From assembly GCA_027946555.1 (NCBI GenBank), contig JAPEVC010000024.1, forward strand, positions 124,001 to 188,000: a stretch of DNA of 64,000 nucleotides. Direction: 5' to 3'. A model generated the notes under the pieces. That model saw only the letters and a list, made by a program, of their open reading frames with translations, made no database searches and was not told the DNA's origin. Position numbers and translations under genes: made by a program. Every line of letters begins with the position of its first letter. The first letter of the stretch is position 1. Positions 10,903-21,235 of this stretch are shown in pieces. The stretch is from Gnomoniopsis sp. IMI 355080 (lineage: Eukaryota; Ascomycota; Sordariomycetes; Diaporthales; Gnomoniaceae).

Positions 10903-13421
10903 GATGTCGAGGACTTAGAATCAAAATTGGAAATGTGTGTACTTACCTGACGTCTACCAGAAACTACACGGGAGTCTTATGCGATTTCAGGAAGTTAGGT
11001 TTTGTGATTGATGACTTCGTATAGAACAACAGCAAAGAACAGAATGAGAATCAGTATGACACTTTATAACTCATATCATTTCCTTGACATGCACTTGTCT
11101 TTGTTCCTGAGCAGACTTGGGGGGCACAATGCTTATTGTACTAGAGAATCTTGACAATCGACACCAGGGTCAGCAATGAGGTAGAAGACTTGTCACAAGG
11201 AAAGAAAGGGGGTTAAGTCCTCCATTGTTCTAGAAGGGATTGGCTTGACAATTCTTTCAATAGTCAAAGCCATCATTTCACACCCAACCATCCCGCAAGC
11301 GATCATCCACGAGCAATCATCTACAGGACATCATCCCAGGGACTATCTATGGCTGCACTGACTGAGACGCGGGCGACACTATTGTCGCTCTTCCAACGCC
11401 AAGGGTCAGAAGAGAATACTGGGCCTCTGTCGTTAAATCGGCGACTTTCCCGAGTTGCAGGTGCCGCAGCCTCACCATATAGATTTCGAGGCAGCGACCA
11501 CAGACCAATGTACCAAACAGCCTGAAGGGCCCTCGCTTGACGGCCTTTCGTTATTCATAGGCATAACAGGAGACGAGAGGCTGTAGTAATACCCGCAGAA
11601 AATTTGGATCTCAAGTCTCGTATTCTGAGAAAGAGGAAAATGCCAGACAATTCGACCTCATCAATCATTAACAGCCTCGGTCATACGAGCAATCTCGCTC
11701 CTCCTTGCTATAGCGAATATGCTTGTAGGTCCTAATTCCTTGATAGCACCGTTGGACAGACACAGCAGACCTCCGCTGAGACGCAAAGACTTCGAGACGA
11801 ATGTTTAGGACGTTGTAAAGGAGATAACAGCGAGATTCTGATCTATCGTCTTTTAGGCGGCACAAAAGATCTACTACTGTTGCAGATAGCTACCCAGACT
11901 GACGTTAAACTTTTCAAAACACTCTGAGCTGCGTGGGTATGTTCCTAGGTAGCCATGAGACCTGCAAAATAGCTTACGCTCGCCGAGGAGATGCTGTTTA
12001 GCTCGTTTGAGTGACTGTCTACATTGCTGAAGATTTTGATGAGCGTCTGCTATCATTTCGTGTGTCTTCAAGCTATATTTACGTTGAGACTCTTGCAACG
12101 CAATGATTCATACCTACTTTCGTACGGCAAATCAGGTGCTCTTTGCTTTCTCTGGGTCTCACAATTCGACAACATCTTACATATGTGATGAGTAGGAAGG
12201 CATCATCCAATTCGTTCATGCTTTTTCGCGATTCCTATACCTGTTTTTGCTAATGGCTACTTTAATGTAGTACTCTATAGGCTAGCGTTGCTACGTCAAC
12301 TTCGACATCAAGCTATATAGTACATATTACAGGCTCGCACAGACAGAAACCCTTCGTCTGCGGATTCACTGATGACGCTCCAGATCTCTGAACAAAGCTA
12401 GTTGCATCTAAACCCTCCAACGGTGCTTGGATACCCAAAAGCGACTATGGCGACATTGGATGAGGTGGCGGGCCACGGTGCCAAAGATCCATCCCTCCAT
12501 GCCATTTGGTAAGGGCCGAAGGATAAGGAGAAGCTGTCTACACCTAAATCACGCTGAATGGGAAGTTATTAGAGGAGACTGAAGATACACGCAAGACAGA
12601 ACAGCCCGGCTTTCGAGCAGCCTTCGCTTTGACAATACCAAATTTCATGTCGCGATATGACGGCTAAATCGGAACGCGGACAATTTTGGGTAAAATACTG
12701 GCTGTTGGTGCAAATCTGGATATCAGAGCACTTGGTATACTTAAAACACACCATGCATTGAGATCCATGGTTCGAGTCCCGAACTCAAGCACGCTACGTC
12801 CCATCAGTGCTTATGACTTTTCTGGAAAGCAATCCAGAAGAACTGAATCGCGACTTCTGATTGCGGGCTTGGGTGATATTACCTATGAACTTGTTGGCAG
12901 GTTGGCAGTGGGCGATGTCCGGTACCACCACGTGTGCTAAGGTACCGTAGACGACTCCATGTTTTCGGAAACTAATACTCGCTCGTTTATCAGGTTAAGT
13001 TGAGTCTCAGGGTGGCAATGAAGTATTACCAGGTCGAGCGGCCTTCGAAAAAGCGATGTTAAACGGATGCACCCAGCACGCTGGGTCCACTGCAATTCCG
13101 TCTATATATGACAAGATAGCTACCTAGCACGCTGCACTGCAACGCATTGAGGCTCAATCAGTGTTTCTTCCGAACTGTAGGTATTTCCACATATGAACGC
13201 CAATCTATGGCACATACGAAGTAGAAGCGCATATAACCTTTCATCTTTCCCGGGCCCGGCGCGTAACGTTACTGGTATATGGAAACATATTGCCCATATT
13301 GGATACAGTTGTATGCGGGCAGCGCTGCGGCCATACACTTGTCTACCTACCTTGCACTTTGATTTTCGCAAGGATATTTGTACTTTCCTATGCTTCTAAC
13401 ACGCCCTTGTTACCATTCAAG
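10903..13421. other. Gene-poor region
   Basis: This 2.5 kb stretch has no intact recognisable gene. It contains the possible remnant at 11661-12219. A short plus-strand open frame begins at 11349 (about 58 codons, MAALTETRATLLSLF...) and is not supported by splicing or similarity. The rest is AT-leaning with many stops in every frame, compatible with decayed coding sequence. Confidence 0.45.
11661..12219 (-). pseudogene. Possible small decayed gene of unknown function
   Basis: Three minus-strand pieces look protein-like: a short MNELDDAFLLITY start at 12219, a helical piece (THEMIADAHQNLQQCRQSLK, near 12060) that runs into a GTAAGC donor, and a C-terminal piece. In the last piece, the frame running from the upstream text (LKDDRSESRCYLLYNVLN) ends at 11668. 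The neighbouring frame (LRLSGGLLCLSNGAIKEL then IFAIARRSEIARMTEAVND, stop at 11661) looks more natural, so a one-base shift is needed. The helical, Gln/Arg-rich character recalls regulatory regions of fungal-specific proteins, but no family is recognised. It may be a remnant or chance. Confidence 0.25.
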
Positions 13422-15270
13422 ATGATGCACGCGTGGCCATGGACACTATGCATCGCGGCAGCTTTCACGAGTATGGTATCAACTGCCTCAAGCCTCACCC
13501 TTGAGGAAATGTGTGAGGTGTCGTACATACAAAGTACGCTTCCTTACGACGCCGGTGTTGGCCTTCAGCTCGACAATTCCTCAATATCGCTCGGGATTGT
13601 GAGCAATTACACTGGGCTCGATGGCCATGAATATACTTTCTGTAGTTTGAATTTCACATACTCGCACGCCGCTCGGGGCGACACAGTGGCACTGAACTAT
13701 TGGTTGCCTGACCCAAGTCAGTTCAAGAACCGCTATCTGTCCACTGGTGGAGCGGGTTTCAAGTGTAAGCCTATGCTTTCTTTTCCCTACCTCAAGTCAT
13801 CATCTGAGCTGGAAAGACTACTTCATTGCAAGCTATCAGGAACCACAACCTGACCCGTTCCCTTATTAATGCATTTCTCGCTAACTTTAATCACTAGTAA
13901 ATGGGGGAGCTGGTGGCTTAGGGATCTGGGATGGCCCCCAGTATGGAGCTGTCAGTGGCCAGACAGATGGCGGCTTTGGCGGCTTCGGCATGTTCTACAC
14001 ACAGGTCACGCTTTTGGCCGAAGGGTCTATCAACTACGACACCCTATACTCTTGGGGTTACCGAGCGCACCGTGAAATGAGCCTGATTGGCCGCCAACTG
14101 GCCCAGAATGTGTATCAAATGAGCAATTCGACAAAACTATACGCATACTTCGAGGGCTGCTCAGAAGGAGGCCGAGAAGGCTGGAGCCAGATCCAGCGGT
14201 ACGGCGATGAGTGGGACGGTGCTGTGCTAGGTGCCCCAGCCTTGCGCTGGTCATTCCAGCAGATCTCACGATTACACCCGGGCGTAGTGCAGCAAACTCT
14301 GGGATATACATCCCCTCCCTGTGCACTTGCTTTGATGGTCAATGAGACAGTCACTGCATGCGACTCGCTGGATGGTCGGACTGACGGAGTCCTTTCTCGA
14401 TCAGATCTCTGCCTGGCGCAGTTCAACATCTCCGGCCTCGTCGGTGCGAACTACAGCTGTGCGGCAACATCTTCACTCCCGGAGCAGAACGGAACGCTTA
14501 CGGAAAAAGACGTGCTTGTAGCACAAAACATTCTTGAAGGTTTACATGACAGCCAAGGCCGTCGCGCTTATGTACCATTCCAGCCAGGATCGGGGTTTCT
14601 GGATGTCACTTCAACGTACAATGATAGTACCGGCCTATGGAACCCACCGATTGACGAATATGGCAGTGCCTTCATTCTGAACAACATCGAGAAAATGCCG
14701 GGTACATCATTTACTACACTCGAAGGCTTGACATATGACAGCCTTGTGGAGTACATGCTGCGGGGCTACAACGAATACTACGACACGGTAGTCACGAATT
14801 GGCCCGACCTCACTCCCTTCAATAACGGAGGCGGCAAAATTATTCAGTATCATGGGGAATCGGATCCAAGTGTGCCGACAGCCTCGTCCGTCAAGTACTG
14901 GGAATCAGTCCGGGAAATCATGTATCCAGGACAATCCTATAATTCCAGTGCGGATGCTCTGAACGAGTGGTTCAAGCTCTTCTTGGTTCCCGGCGGTGCG
15001 CACTGCGTCGTCAACCCATTACAACCAAACGCACCATTCCCATTCAGCCCTTTGGCTCACTTGATCGCATGGGTGGAGCAAGGCGAGGAACCCGTTACGC
15101 TACCTGCCAATGCCACTTCCGGGCCGTTTGAAGGCTCGCAGCCACTTTGCGCCTGGCCGCTGAGGCCACTATACTCAGATAATGGGGCCACCCAGGAGTG
15201 TGTCTATGACCAGGCTTCGATAGACATGTGGCAATACAGCTTTGATGCGTTCAAAATACCAGTTTACTAA
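13422..15270 (+). CDS. Secreted tannase/feruloyl esterase-family hydrolase
   Basis: Exons are 13422-13764 and 13898-15270. The 133-base intron has a GCTAAC branch and the join restores GGAGG glycine-rich text, giving 571 residues. A signal peptide is evident (MMHAWPWTLCIAAAFTSMVS). The alpha/beta-hydrolase triad can be placed: Ser203 in FEGCSEGGREG, Asp437 in HGESDPSVP and His483 in PGGAHCVVN. The conserved DGPQYGAVSGQTDGGFGGFG segment follows the intron. Paired cysteines and several N-glycosylation sites fit an extracellular enzyme. The family cleaves gallate or hydroxycinnamate esters in plant material; the substrate cannot be told from sequence. It is convergent with the PhyH gene 370 bases downstream. 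Confidence 0.9.
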
Positions 15271-15640
15271 GTCCGGAATTTGGCCTGCGTCTTCTTCAGT
15301 CAGCGGCGAAAGAGATTTCATATACACATTCTTGGCTATTTGCAAGCAAAATATGTAAAATTGAGTTTCGTTACGTAGTTATTCATCGAACGCCTTTGAG
15401 AATTAGGTCACTTGAAACTTGACGAACTGCTTTCTAAGGCCTGTGAAGGATCTTTATACGCATGAAGTGATTCATCACGTTCAACTTGGGCACAAGCCCA
15501 GGCAGTTAGACTGCTTCTGGACCCCTGGCAGTATTGAAACTGTATAGTAGTAGCAGATCTATAATTTGGTGAATAGTCTAAACAATTAATCATCTATAGC
15601 AGCTTCGAAAGAAACGCGTGTCCACGGGGACCATTGCATC
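15271..15640. other. Convergent intergenic region
   Basis: AT-rich 3' region shared by the tannase-family gene and the PhyH gene. No gene is recognised. Confidence 0.5.
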
Positions 15641-16834
15641 TCAAGACTGTGATTGTTTCTTGAGATGCTCCAACTCATCCATAACCTTTGACTTGCTCCA
15701 GCCCTCATGTAGAGCCTTCAGCACTATGTCCAGCTCTCCTAGTGGTGTGAGGCCACCGGGTCGTGGTGGATTGTTGTCCATGTTAGTTGGGAAGGGATAC
15801 GATGTTGAGACAGCAGCCAGTAGGGCATTCATTTCGACGCTCATTCCTTCGTGTTTGAACTTGGCCACGATCTCCTCCCAGCATTGGTCCCATAGGGGCA
15901 GCGTATCAATCGTCTCCATCGTCTTGCCGAAGGCACTGCCTATCTGCAATAGGTTCGCCATACGGTTGACACCCTCCGACACGTTCTCGCCTGCGGCATG
16001 GAACAAGGCTGGGTTGAAGAAGATCCCGTCTCCCTTCGCCATTGGCAGCTCGACATAATTTTGCAGAAAATACTGCACAAACTCCTCCCGCCGATACGCC
16101 AGGAACCCAGACTCCAGCATCTGGCTGAACGGCAGCAAGCGTGTGGGCCCGCTCTCCAGCGGCACATCAACGTGTGCCACCGCGCCCTGCAGCGTGAGAA
16201 GCTGGCTGGCGATTTGCATGGCGCGAGGGAACTTTGCGCATGTCTCGGCGGTTTGGAAGCCCAGGTGGTAGTCCCGGTGCGAAACCTGCGCCACGGAGCC
16301 CGGACGGACGTTGTTCACCTGCGCAGTGATGCGGTACCACGGCCCCAGCCAGGCAGCGGCGATGAGGGAGAGGTAGGGGTTGCTATAGTAGGCGAGGAAG
16401 GACGCCGGGTCGCATAGCGCATGCTTGCTGAAGCTGTTCCAGATGCGGTCATTTTTGCCAGCTGCTGCGAAATGATCGCCCTGGGAGGTGCCTGCTTGGC
16501 GTTCCTGTTCGATGATGGTATAAAAGGCCTCGGTTGTTTTGTCGATGATAGCCGTGTCTTTGAAAAGACCCTTTGCTACAAAGACACCTGGACCGGAGAG
16601 AAGGATGCGGTACCATTCGTCTTGGAGAGCGGCACCTTGTGCTTCGTCAAGGCGTGACATATCGGGCAGTTCGTAGATGGGCACGTTCTTCTGGATGACA
16701 GCTGCCAAGGGATATTGCTGCTTGGTCGCCTTTTGAGAACATATCCCAGCTAACTCTTCGACAGAGGCCACTTCACGATGAGAAAAGAGGCGTGTTGTGT
16801 GCCGTGAACCTGGTTCGTTCTGAATCGAGCCCAT
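15641..16834 (-). CDS. Phytanoyl-CoA dioxygenase (PhyH)-family Fe(II)/2-oxoglutarate oxygenase
   Basis: A single exon of 397 residues starts MGSIQNEPGS. The iron-binding facial triad is visible: His186 and Asp188 in QVSHRDYHLGF, with His279 in FNPALFHAAGENVSEG, followed by the likely 2-oxoglutarate-binding Arg291 in GVNRMANLLQ. The jelly-roll context (RPGSVAQVSHRDYH, VDVPLESGPTRLLPFSQ) is typical of PhyH proteins. No signal peptide or clear PTS1 is seen (C-terminus KKQSQS). Members hydroxylate fatty acyl-CoAs or small metabolites, many of them in fungal accessory pathways; the substrate is unknown. It points the same way as the Fe-ADH gene upstream of it, with about 640 bases between them, and co-regulation is possible but unproven. 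Confidence 0.88.
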   Translation of the reverse strand: MGSIQNEPGSRHTTRLFSHREVASVEELAGICSQKATKQQYPLAAVIQKNVPIYELPDMSRLDEAQGAALQDEWYRILLSGPGVFVAKGLFKDTAIIDKTTEAFYTIIEQERQAGTSQGDHFAAAGKNDRIWNSFSKHALCDPASFLAYYSNPYLSLIAAAWLGPWYRITAQVNNVRPGSVAQVSHRDYHLGFQTAETCAKFPRAMQIASQLLTLQGAVAHVDVPLESGPTRLLPFSQMLESGFLAYRREEFVQYFLQNYVELPMAKGDGIFFNPALFHAAGENVSEGVNRMANLLQIGSAFGKTMETIDTLPLWDQCWEEIVAKFKHEGMSVEMNALLAAVSTSYPFPTNMDNNPPRPGGLTPLGELDIVLKALHEGWSKSKVMDELEHLKKQSQS

Positions 16835-17473
16835 TGTCGGTCGAATGTTGAAGTGTGACTCTGCTTTGAGTGCAAAGCACTATTTACTCACACGCGTACT
16901 TGGTAATGTGCTATATGGTTCTGGTTATACTCAAAAGGCAGTTGGCCACACAGATGACGTTTGTTACGAAGACTCCGAAATAGGGAATGTTCGCCGATTT
17001 TCTCATTTCCCTTCCCGTTATGGGTGTACATAGTATTAGTATCTGCAATACCTGGGGAAAGCCGGAGGTCGGCCGGATTCTCCACCCGGTTGATTCACGC
17101 CAATGATCCACATTGAGAACGTCAGCAGCGATAAAGCGCCGAACATTTGTTTGATTTGTAGCGTCTAGGCTATGATCTCGCCAGTCTCTCATAATTTCGC
17201 GCTGTTGCGTCTTTGCCCCCGGAAAAATATCTTCGGGGTGAAGATTCGTATCTAGGTATTGTATGCAGGTGTCTATAGAGGGCGTTTGTAAGACGAATCT
17301 TGTCAAACCACCTAGCTTGCCATTAATTCCCGTAATTCCCGTAAATTCACAATGTGATTTCATTCGAGACGTTCTTTGCATAGCTCGGGGGACGATGGCA
17401 GCTTGGAAAGCCACAACTTGGGACGAAGCGTAGAAGAGATCTCCTGCCTGCACAGCTGACAAAGGGCATAGTC
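16835..17473. other. Intergenic region between PhyH and Fe-ADH genes
   Basis: Promoter of the PhyH gene and 3' region of the Fe-ADH gene. An open frame at 16911-17477 (minus, 188 codons) crosses it but has no recognisable motif and overlaps the Fe-ADH stop. It is not called as a gene. Several CGG/CCG triplets near 17060-17090 could serve Zn2Cys6 factors; that is speculative. Confidence 0.45.
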
Positions 17474-18910
17474 TCATTCATCACCAAGACACATCTCCAG
17501 AATCTCCAGCACCTGCTCCTTCTTCTCCAATGGTATCACATTCCATCCACAACATATATCATTCAGACTGCTCTCCGCGATGCCCTCCAGCTTACCCCTG
17601 CCGATACCGTAGTCTTTGAGCGTCCGTGGCAGGCCCAGCTCCCGAATGAGGGCGTCCAGCGCATCGCCCAAGTCTGCTTGGCCCTTGACGAGGCCTCGCT
17701 TGGTGAGAACTCCGGATATGTCCGGCTGCCCCCAGAACGCATCGAGCACGATGGCTTGTTGTGAGGTATTGACTTTGGCGTTGTATTTCTGCACGGCGGG
17801 GAGGCAGACGCAAGTTGTTTCTGCATGAGGTACGCCGATGGGACCTAACTGATGGCCGATGCCATGGGAACCGCCTTGGGGTTGAAGGTTCCTGTCAGTA
17901 TTGAAGCAGAGTGTAGTATGATGACATATTAGGGGGGAAAAAAGGCTGAAACTCACCAACATGTACCCCGTATATAACACTCGCCTTCATACTTTCCGCT
18001 GCCCCCAACTGACAACTCAAGCGCGCCCTCGAATCATCCGCGGCTTTCTTCGTCTTCAAAAGCCCTGGGATCAACAAATTAATCCCCTTCAAGCTGGCCT
18101 CCGTCCCCTCCATCTTCGGATTCGAGCTACAAATTGTCTCCACGCAGTGATCAACAGCCCTCAGCCCGGTAGACAACCACACCCTCTCGGGTGTCGTTTG
18201 CGTCAAGACCGGGTCCATTATGAGGATCTGTGGCCCACTGTGGTTGGGTGGGAAGAATATCTGCTTGTGCTTTGTCTCATCATGGGTAGCGCCGCCGGCC
18301 GGATTGAACTCGCCTGCGCTGAGGGTCGTGGGTATGCAGATGATGGGGAGCCCGGGCGGCTTGATATTGGGGAGGCTTTCCCCCGCTGGCAGGACATAGT
18401 TCTCCCGAAACGCGTTGCTTTTCTTGAAGACGTCGTCCATTCCATCGAGCGTAGAGACTTCGTTTGCCAGCATCTACGCACCCTGGAGTTCAGTCATGTC
18501 CCTTCATCATCTTGTCCACCCGGAATTCACGTCTCGCTTGTGAGATACTGACTTACCAGCACAATCGCCTTAGCCGCGTCAGTCAAACTCCCTCCTCCAA
18601 CCGTAACCACACAGTCTGCCCCAGAAGCCTTCACTTCACGCGCAACCTCCAGCACCTCCGAATAATACGTGTGCGGCCTCATACCCACACGGGTCCCCAC
18701 GATCTTCACATGACCGCTGTTTAGGCTAGTGTTGAGTCGTTCAAGCGCGTCTGTCTTCTTAGCGAGCGAGTTGGAGGCGATTATGAATGGCCGCGAACAG
18801 TGAAGCGTATTGGAGAGCTGCCGGGAGAGGGCCTCCGGGTAAGGGAGGCCATAGGTGATGATGGGAAAGTCCTGTGAGGGGTCGAAACGCTTAATGGTTT
18901 CCTGGGCCAT
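17474..18910 (-). CDS. Iron-containing alcohol dehydrogenase / maleylacetate reductase-like
   Basis: Exons (minus) are 18910-18557, 18473-17957 and 17874-17474, giving 423 residues. The NAD-binding glycine motif TVGGGSLTDAAKAI lies near residue 110. Metal-binding region motifs RAVDHCVETICS and GGSHGIGHQLGP are present, and PIICIPTTLSAGEFNPAGG is typical of maleylacetate reductase-type members. The second intron ends at an AAG (17875) rather than at the CAG two bases after its TACTGAC branch; only this choice keeps frame and rebuilds GGSHGIGHQ. Bacterial and fungal relatives reduce maleylacetate to 3-oxoadipate in aromatic breakdown, or oxidise alcohols. Which applies is not decidable here. 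No targeting signal is seen. Confidence 0.88.
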
Positions 18911-19354
18911 TCTTGATGCTTTTCAGAATTTCCAGGTGGCTACCTGTCGTCGGTTATAAGCCCATAGACGTGGGTGGCACACGGTGAGATGCGTGGCAAG
19001 GTGGGGTCGAAGCTAGCTGAGTGCTTCGTACCTAGTATCCAGGTGAGGCTGTTCAATAAAGAGCACTGTGAGCAGAGACTATATCAATCGATGTACCATT
19101 GCTACTCGTGACATGCTGTAAAGTTGTTTATTTACGATGTAACGATGAGGTGACCAGCTACAGAACTCCTGTGGCGCATATGACAAATGTTATAACTCCA
19201 TGCAAGCAAAGTGACCCTCATAATCGCAAGCACGTGCCCCTCCCAATAGAAGACGATGTGACTATTCAGCCTCCCAAATCATCAAGCAATGCTTGCCACC
19301 CCAAAAATTAAACATCAAGGGGCCCTATATGCTCGAGCCTGTCTACAGACGCAC
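18911..19354. other. Intergenic region
   Basis: Promoter of the Fe-ADH gene and 3' region of the GH17 gene. No gene or RNA is recognised. Confidence 0.5.
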
Positions 19355-20611
19355 TTAGGCAGAAGGAGCATCGGCAGTTCCTATACCCCAATACTGCTCC
19401 GCGTAGTGAGTGACCTCCTCTGCCTTCTTCCACCGATCATTGAACGCACTGAACAGTACCATATCCTGCGGATTATCCGCAAATGCCGCCTTGATGCTGT
19501 TGAATGCGGCATTCTGCTGATCGACGCCCGGTACTGCCTGTCCATTTGCAGAGCCCTGCCACGGCCAGCCCGATTCTGTGACTCTGACGCGCGCGGTGGG
19601 ATTCCCCAGCTTGTCGCGCAGCGCTTGCACCATATTCATCACGAACGTGCCTGCCTTCTCAGCTGGAGTGTTGGGGTCAAAGAAAGGGTGAATATTGACC
19701 GCGCAGTAGTCACTTCCCGAGCATAGTTCCGGGTGGGCCAACGCCGCGACGAACGTGTCGACAGTGACAACGGGACCAGTCCAGCCCGATGCTGTCAAAA
19801 GCTGCCGAGCTGCCGCAATGGCGTCAAGCATCTGTTGCGGGGATGCCTGGCCGTTGTTGACAAGCTCGTTCCCGACACTCACGGTATCAACATCGGACCA
19901 GTCGCTGTTGATGCCCGCAGTAAGCGTGGCGATCTGGTCACCGAGGTTGTCAATGCTGAAAATGCCGTACATGACCTGTAGCCCGTTGGCTTTGGCGGCA
20001 GCGTAAACGGCCGGAATTTGATCGCAGTCTACACCATAGACGCGAACCATGCCGTAGCTTGCCGCGATGACACCAAAGTCTGTCATGACTTGGTTGGCTG
20101 ATTTGCAGCTCCCGTCAGCATTGTAAGGAGCGTAAGCGACACAGAAGCGACCACTGGCGCCGGGCTTGGTGGCAGGTGTTTGAGCTGCACTGTTTGCTGT
20201 CTTAGAGCGACGTGCAGTGAGATTCGAAACACCGTTAGCACTGTCCTCGCCAGACTGTCCGCTAGTCTCAACAGCAGCGGCGTCCGTCGCCTTGTGGGTC
20301 TGACTTCTTTGCACTAGGCCCTCTGCCAGCGAAATATCCGTAGGAGGAACAAGAGCAACGACAGCCGTTGCACTGCTAACGGGGTTGCCAGCTCCGTCAG
20401 TAAAGATGACAATTTCAGGGATGACGGTTGACTCAGTGCGTGAGTTGTCCGTGATGGTCACCGTCTGGCCAGATGGACCGGCGATGCTGGCTTGTCCAGC
20501 GAGCACATAGGCTTCATGGCTGTGAATGAGGGGCCTGTGGCGGTGGTGATGGTACTGCGCAAGAGCAGCGGTTGCGAGGGAGAGGTGGAGACAGGCGCTG
20601 GTAGCTCGCAT
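19355..20611 (-). CDS. Secreted GH17 glucan hydrolase/transferase (Scw/MP65 type)
   Basis: The ATG at 20611 gives 418 residues with a signal peptide (MRATSACLHLSLATAALA). An upstream in-frame ATG at 20692 would bury that signal, so it was not used. A His-rich patch (HHHRHRPLIHSH) follows cleavage. A Ser/Thr/Ala-rich linker to about residue 150 leads into the GH17 barrel, starting RFCVAYAPYNADGSC. The likely proton donor is Glu249 in SVGNELVNNG and the nucleophile Glu346 in VTESGWPWQG, both in family-typical settings. Relatives (Scw4, Scw10, Mp65) are covalently or loosely bound wall proteins that remodel beta-1,3-glucan. No GPI signal is seen at the C-terminus. Confidence 0.9.
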   Translation of the reverse strand: MRATSACLHLSLATAALAQYHHHRHRPLIHSHEAYVLAGQASIAGPSGQTVTITDNSRTESTVIPEIVIFTDGAGNPVSSATAVVALVPPTDISLAEGLVQRSQTHKATDAAAVETSGQSGEDSANGVSNLTARRSKTANSAAQTPATKPGASGRFCVAYAPYNADGSCKSANQVMTDFGVIAASYGMVRVYGVDCDQIPAVYAAAKANGLQVMYGIFSIDNLGDQIATLTAGINSDWSDVDTVSVGNELVNNGQASPQQMLDAIAAARQLLTASGWTGPVVTVDTFVAALAHPELCSGSDYCAVNIHPFFDPNTPAEKAGTFVMNMVQALRDKLGNPTARVRVTESGWPWQGSANGQAVPGVDQQNAAFNSIKAAFADNPQDMVLFSAFNDRWKKAEEVTHYAEQYWGIGTADAPSA

Positions 20612-21235
20612 TGTGCGTGGGTGGTAGAGTCCAGCTGAATCGAGTCGACTTTCTCCAGGACGTGATGGCGTGGGCCGAGGAGATGGACACATGATCGCTT
20701 TTTAAGCTTAAGCTGTTGAGAGACGACATCTCGCGGAGCTCTCCTGCCCGACAGTCGTCCAGCTGGCGGGCAAGGAATGCACACGCAAATTGATGGGCAG
20801 CAACGAGCGACACTTTTCCGCTTGCCCACCTCAGAGAGGAGGCGCGATGCCGTCCTGCTCAGCAGAGCCGCTTCCCGATAAGTTTCCAGAATCCAAAACG
20901 TCGTCCGACAACAGGGAAGGATCACCAACCGGCCCCCATTGGAATATCATACGTCTCATATTAACCATTAGATAAGCATAATGTCCTCGCAATAAAAAGT
21001 CTAGACCACCACCTCGTGACTGACGTACAAGTGCATCTGTCAAGCCAAGTCCCCTTCTCGATGCCGACGCATATCCGGTTTCCAAGCATCTCACCTGTCC
21101 CAGAAACCGGATGCCTTCGCCAACGCCTATCAGAATATCGTTCCTAAAACGCCATGTCTACACGTGTGACGGAAATGCTGCAATGACTCTGTATCCCATG
21201 CAAATCATGCGTGCTACGCTCAGTCTGTGCAACAT
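20612..21235. other. Intergenic region
   Basis: Promoter of the GH17 gene and 3' region of LCB1. Short open frames only; no gene is recognised. Confidence 0.5.

Noticed and set aside
12765..12790. T-arm-like text (GGTTCGAGTCCCGAAC) suggesting a tRNA
   Set aside because: The flanks do not pair as a T stem, and no D arm, anticodon arm or acceptor stem is found upstream.
16911..17477. 188-codon minus-strand open frame between PhyH and Fe-ADH
   Set aside because: No motif, overlaps the Fe-ADH stop codon and has no splice or composition support.
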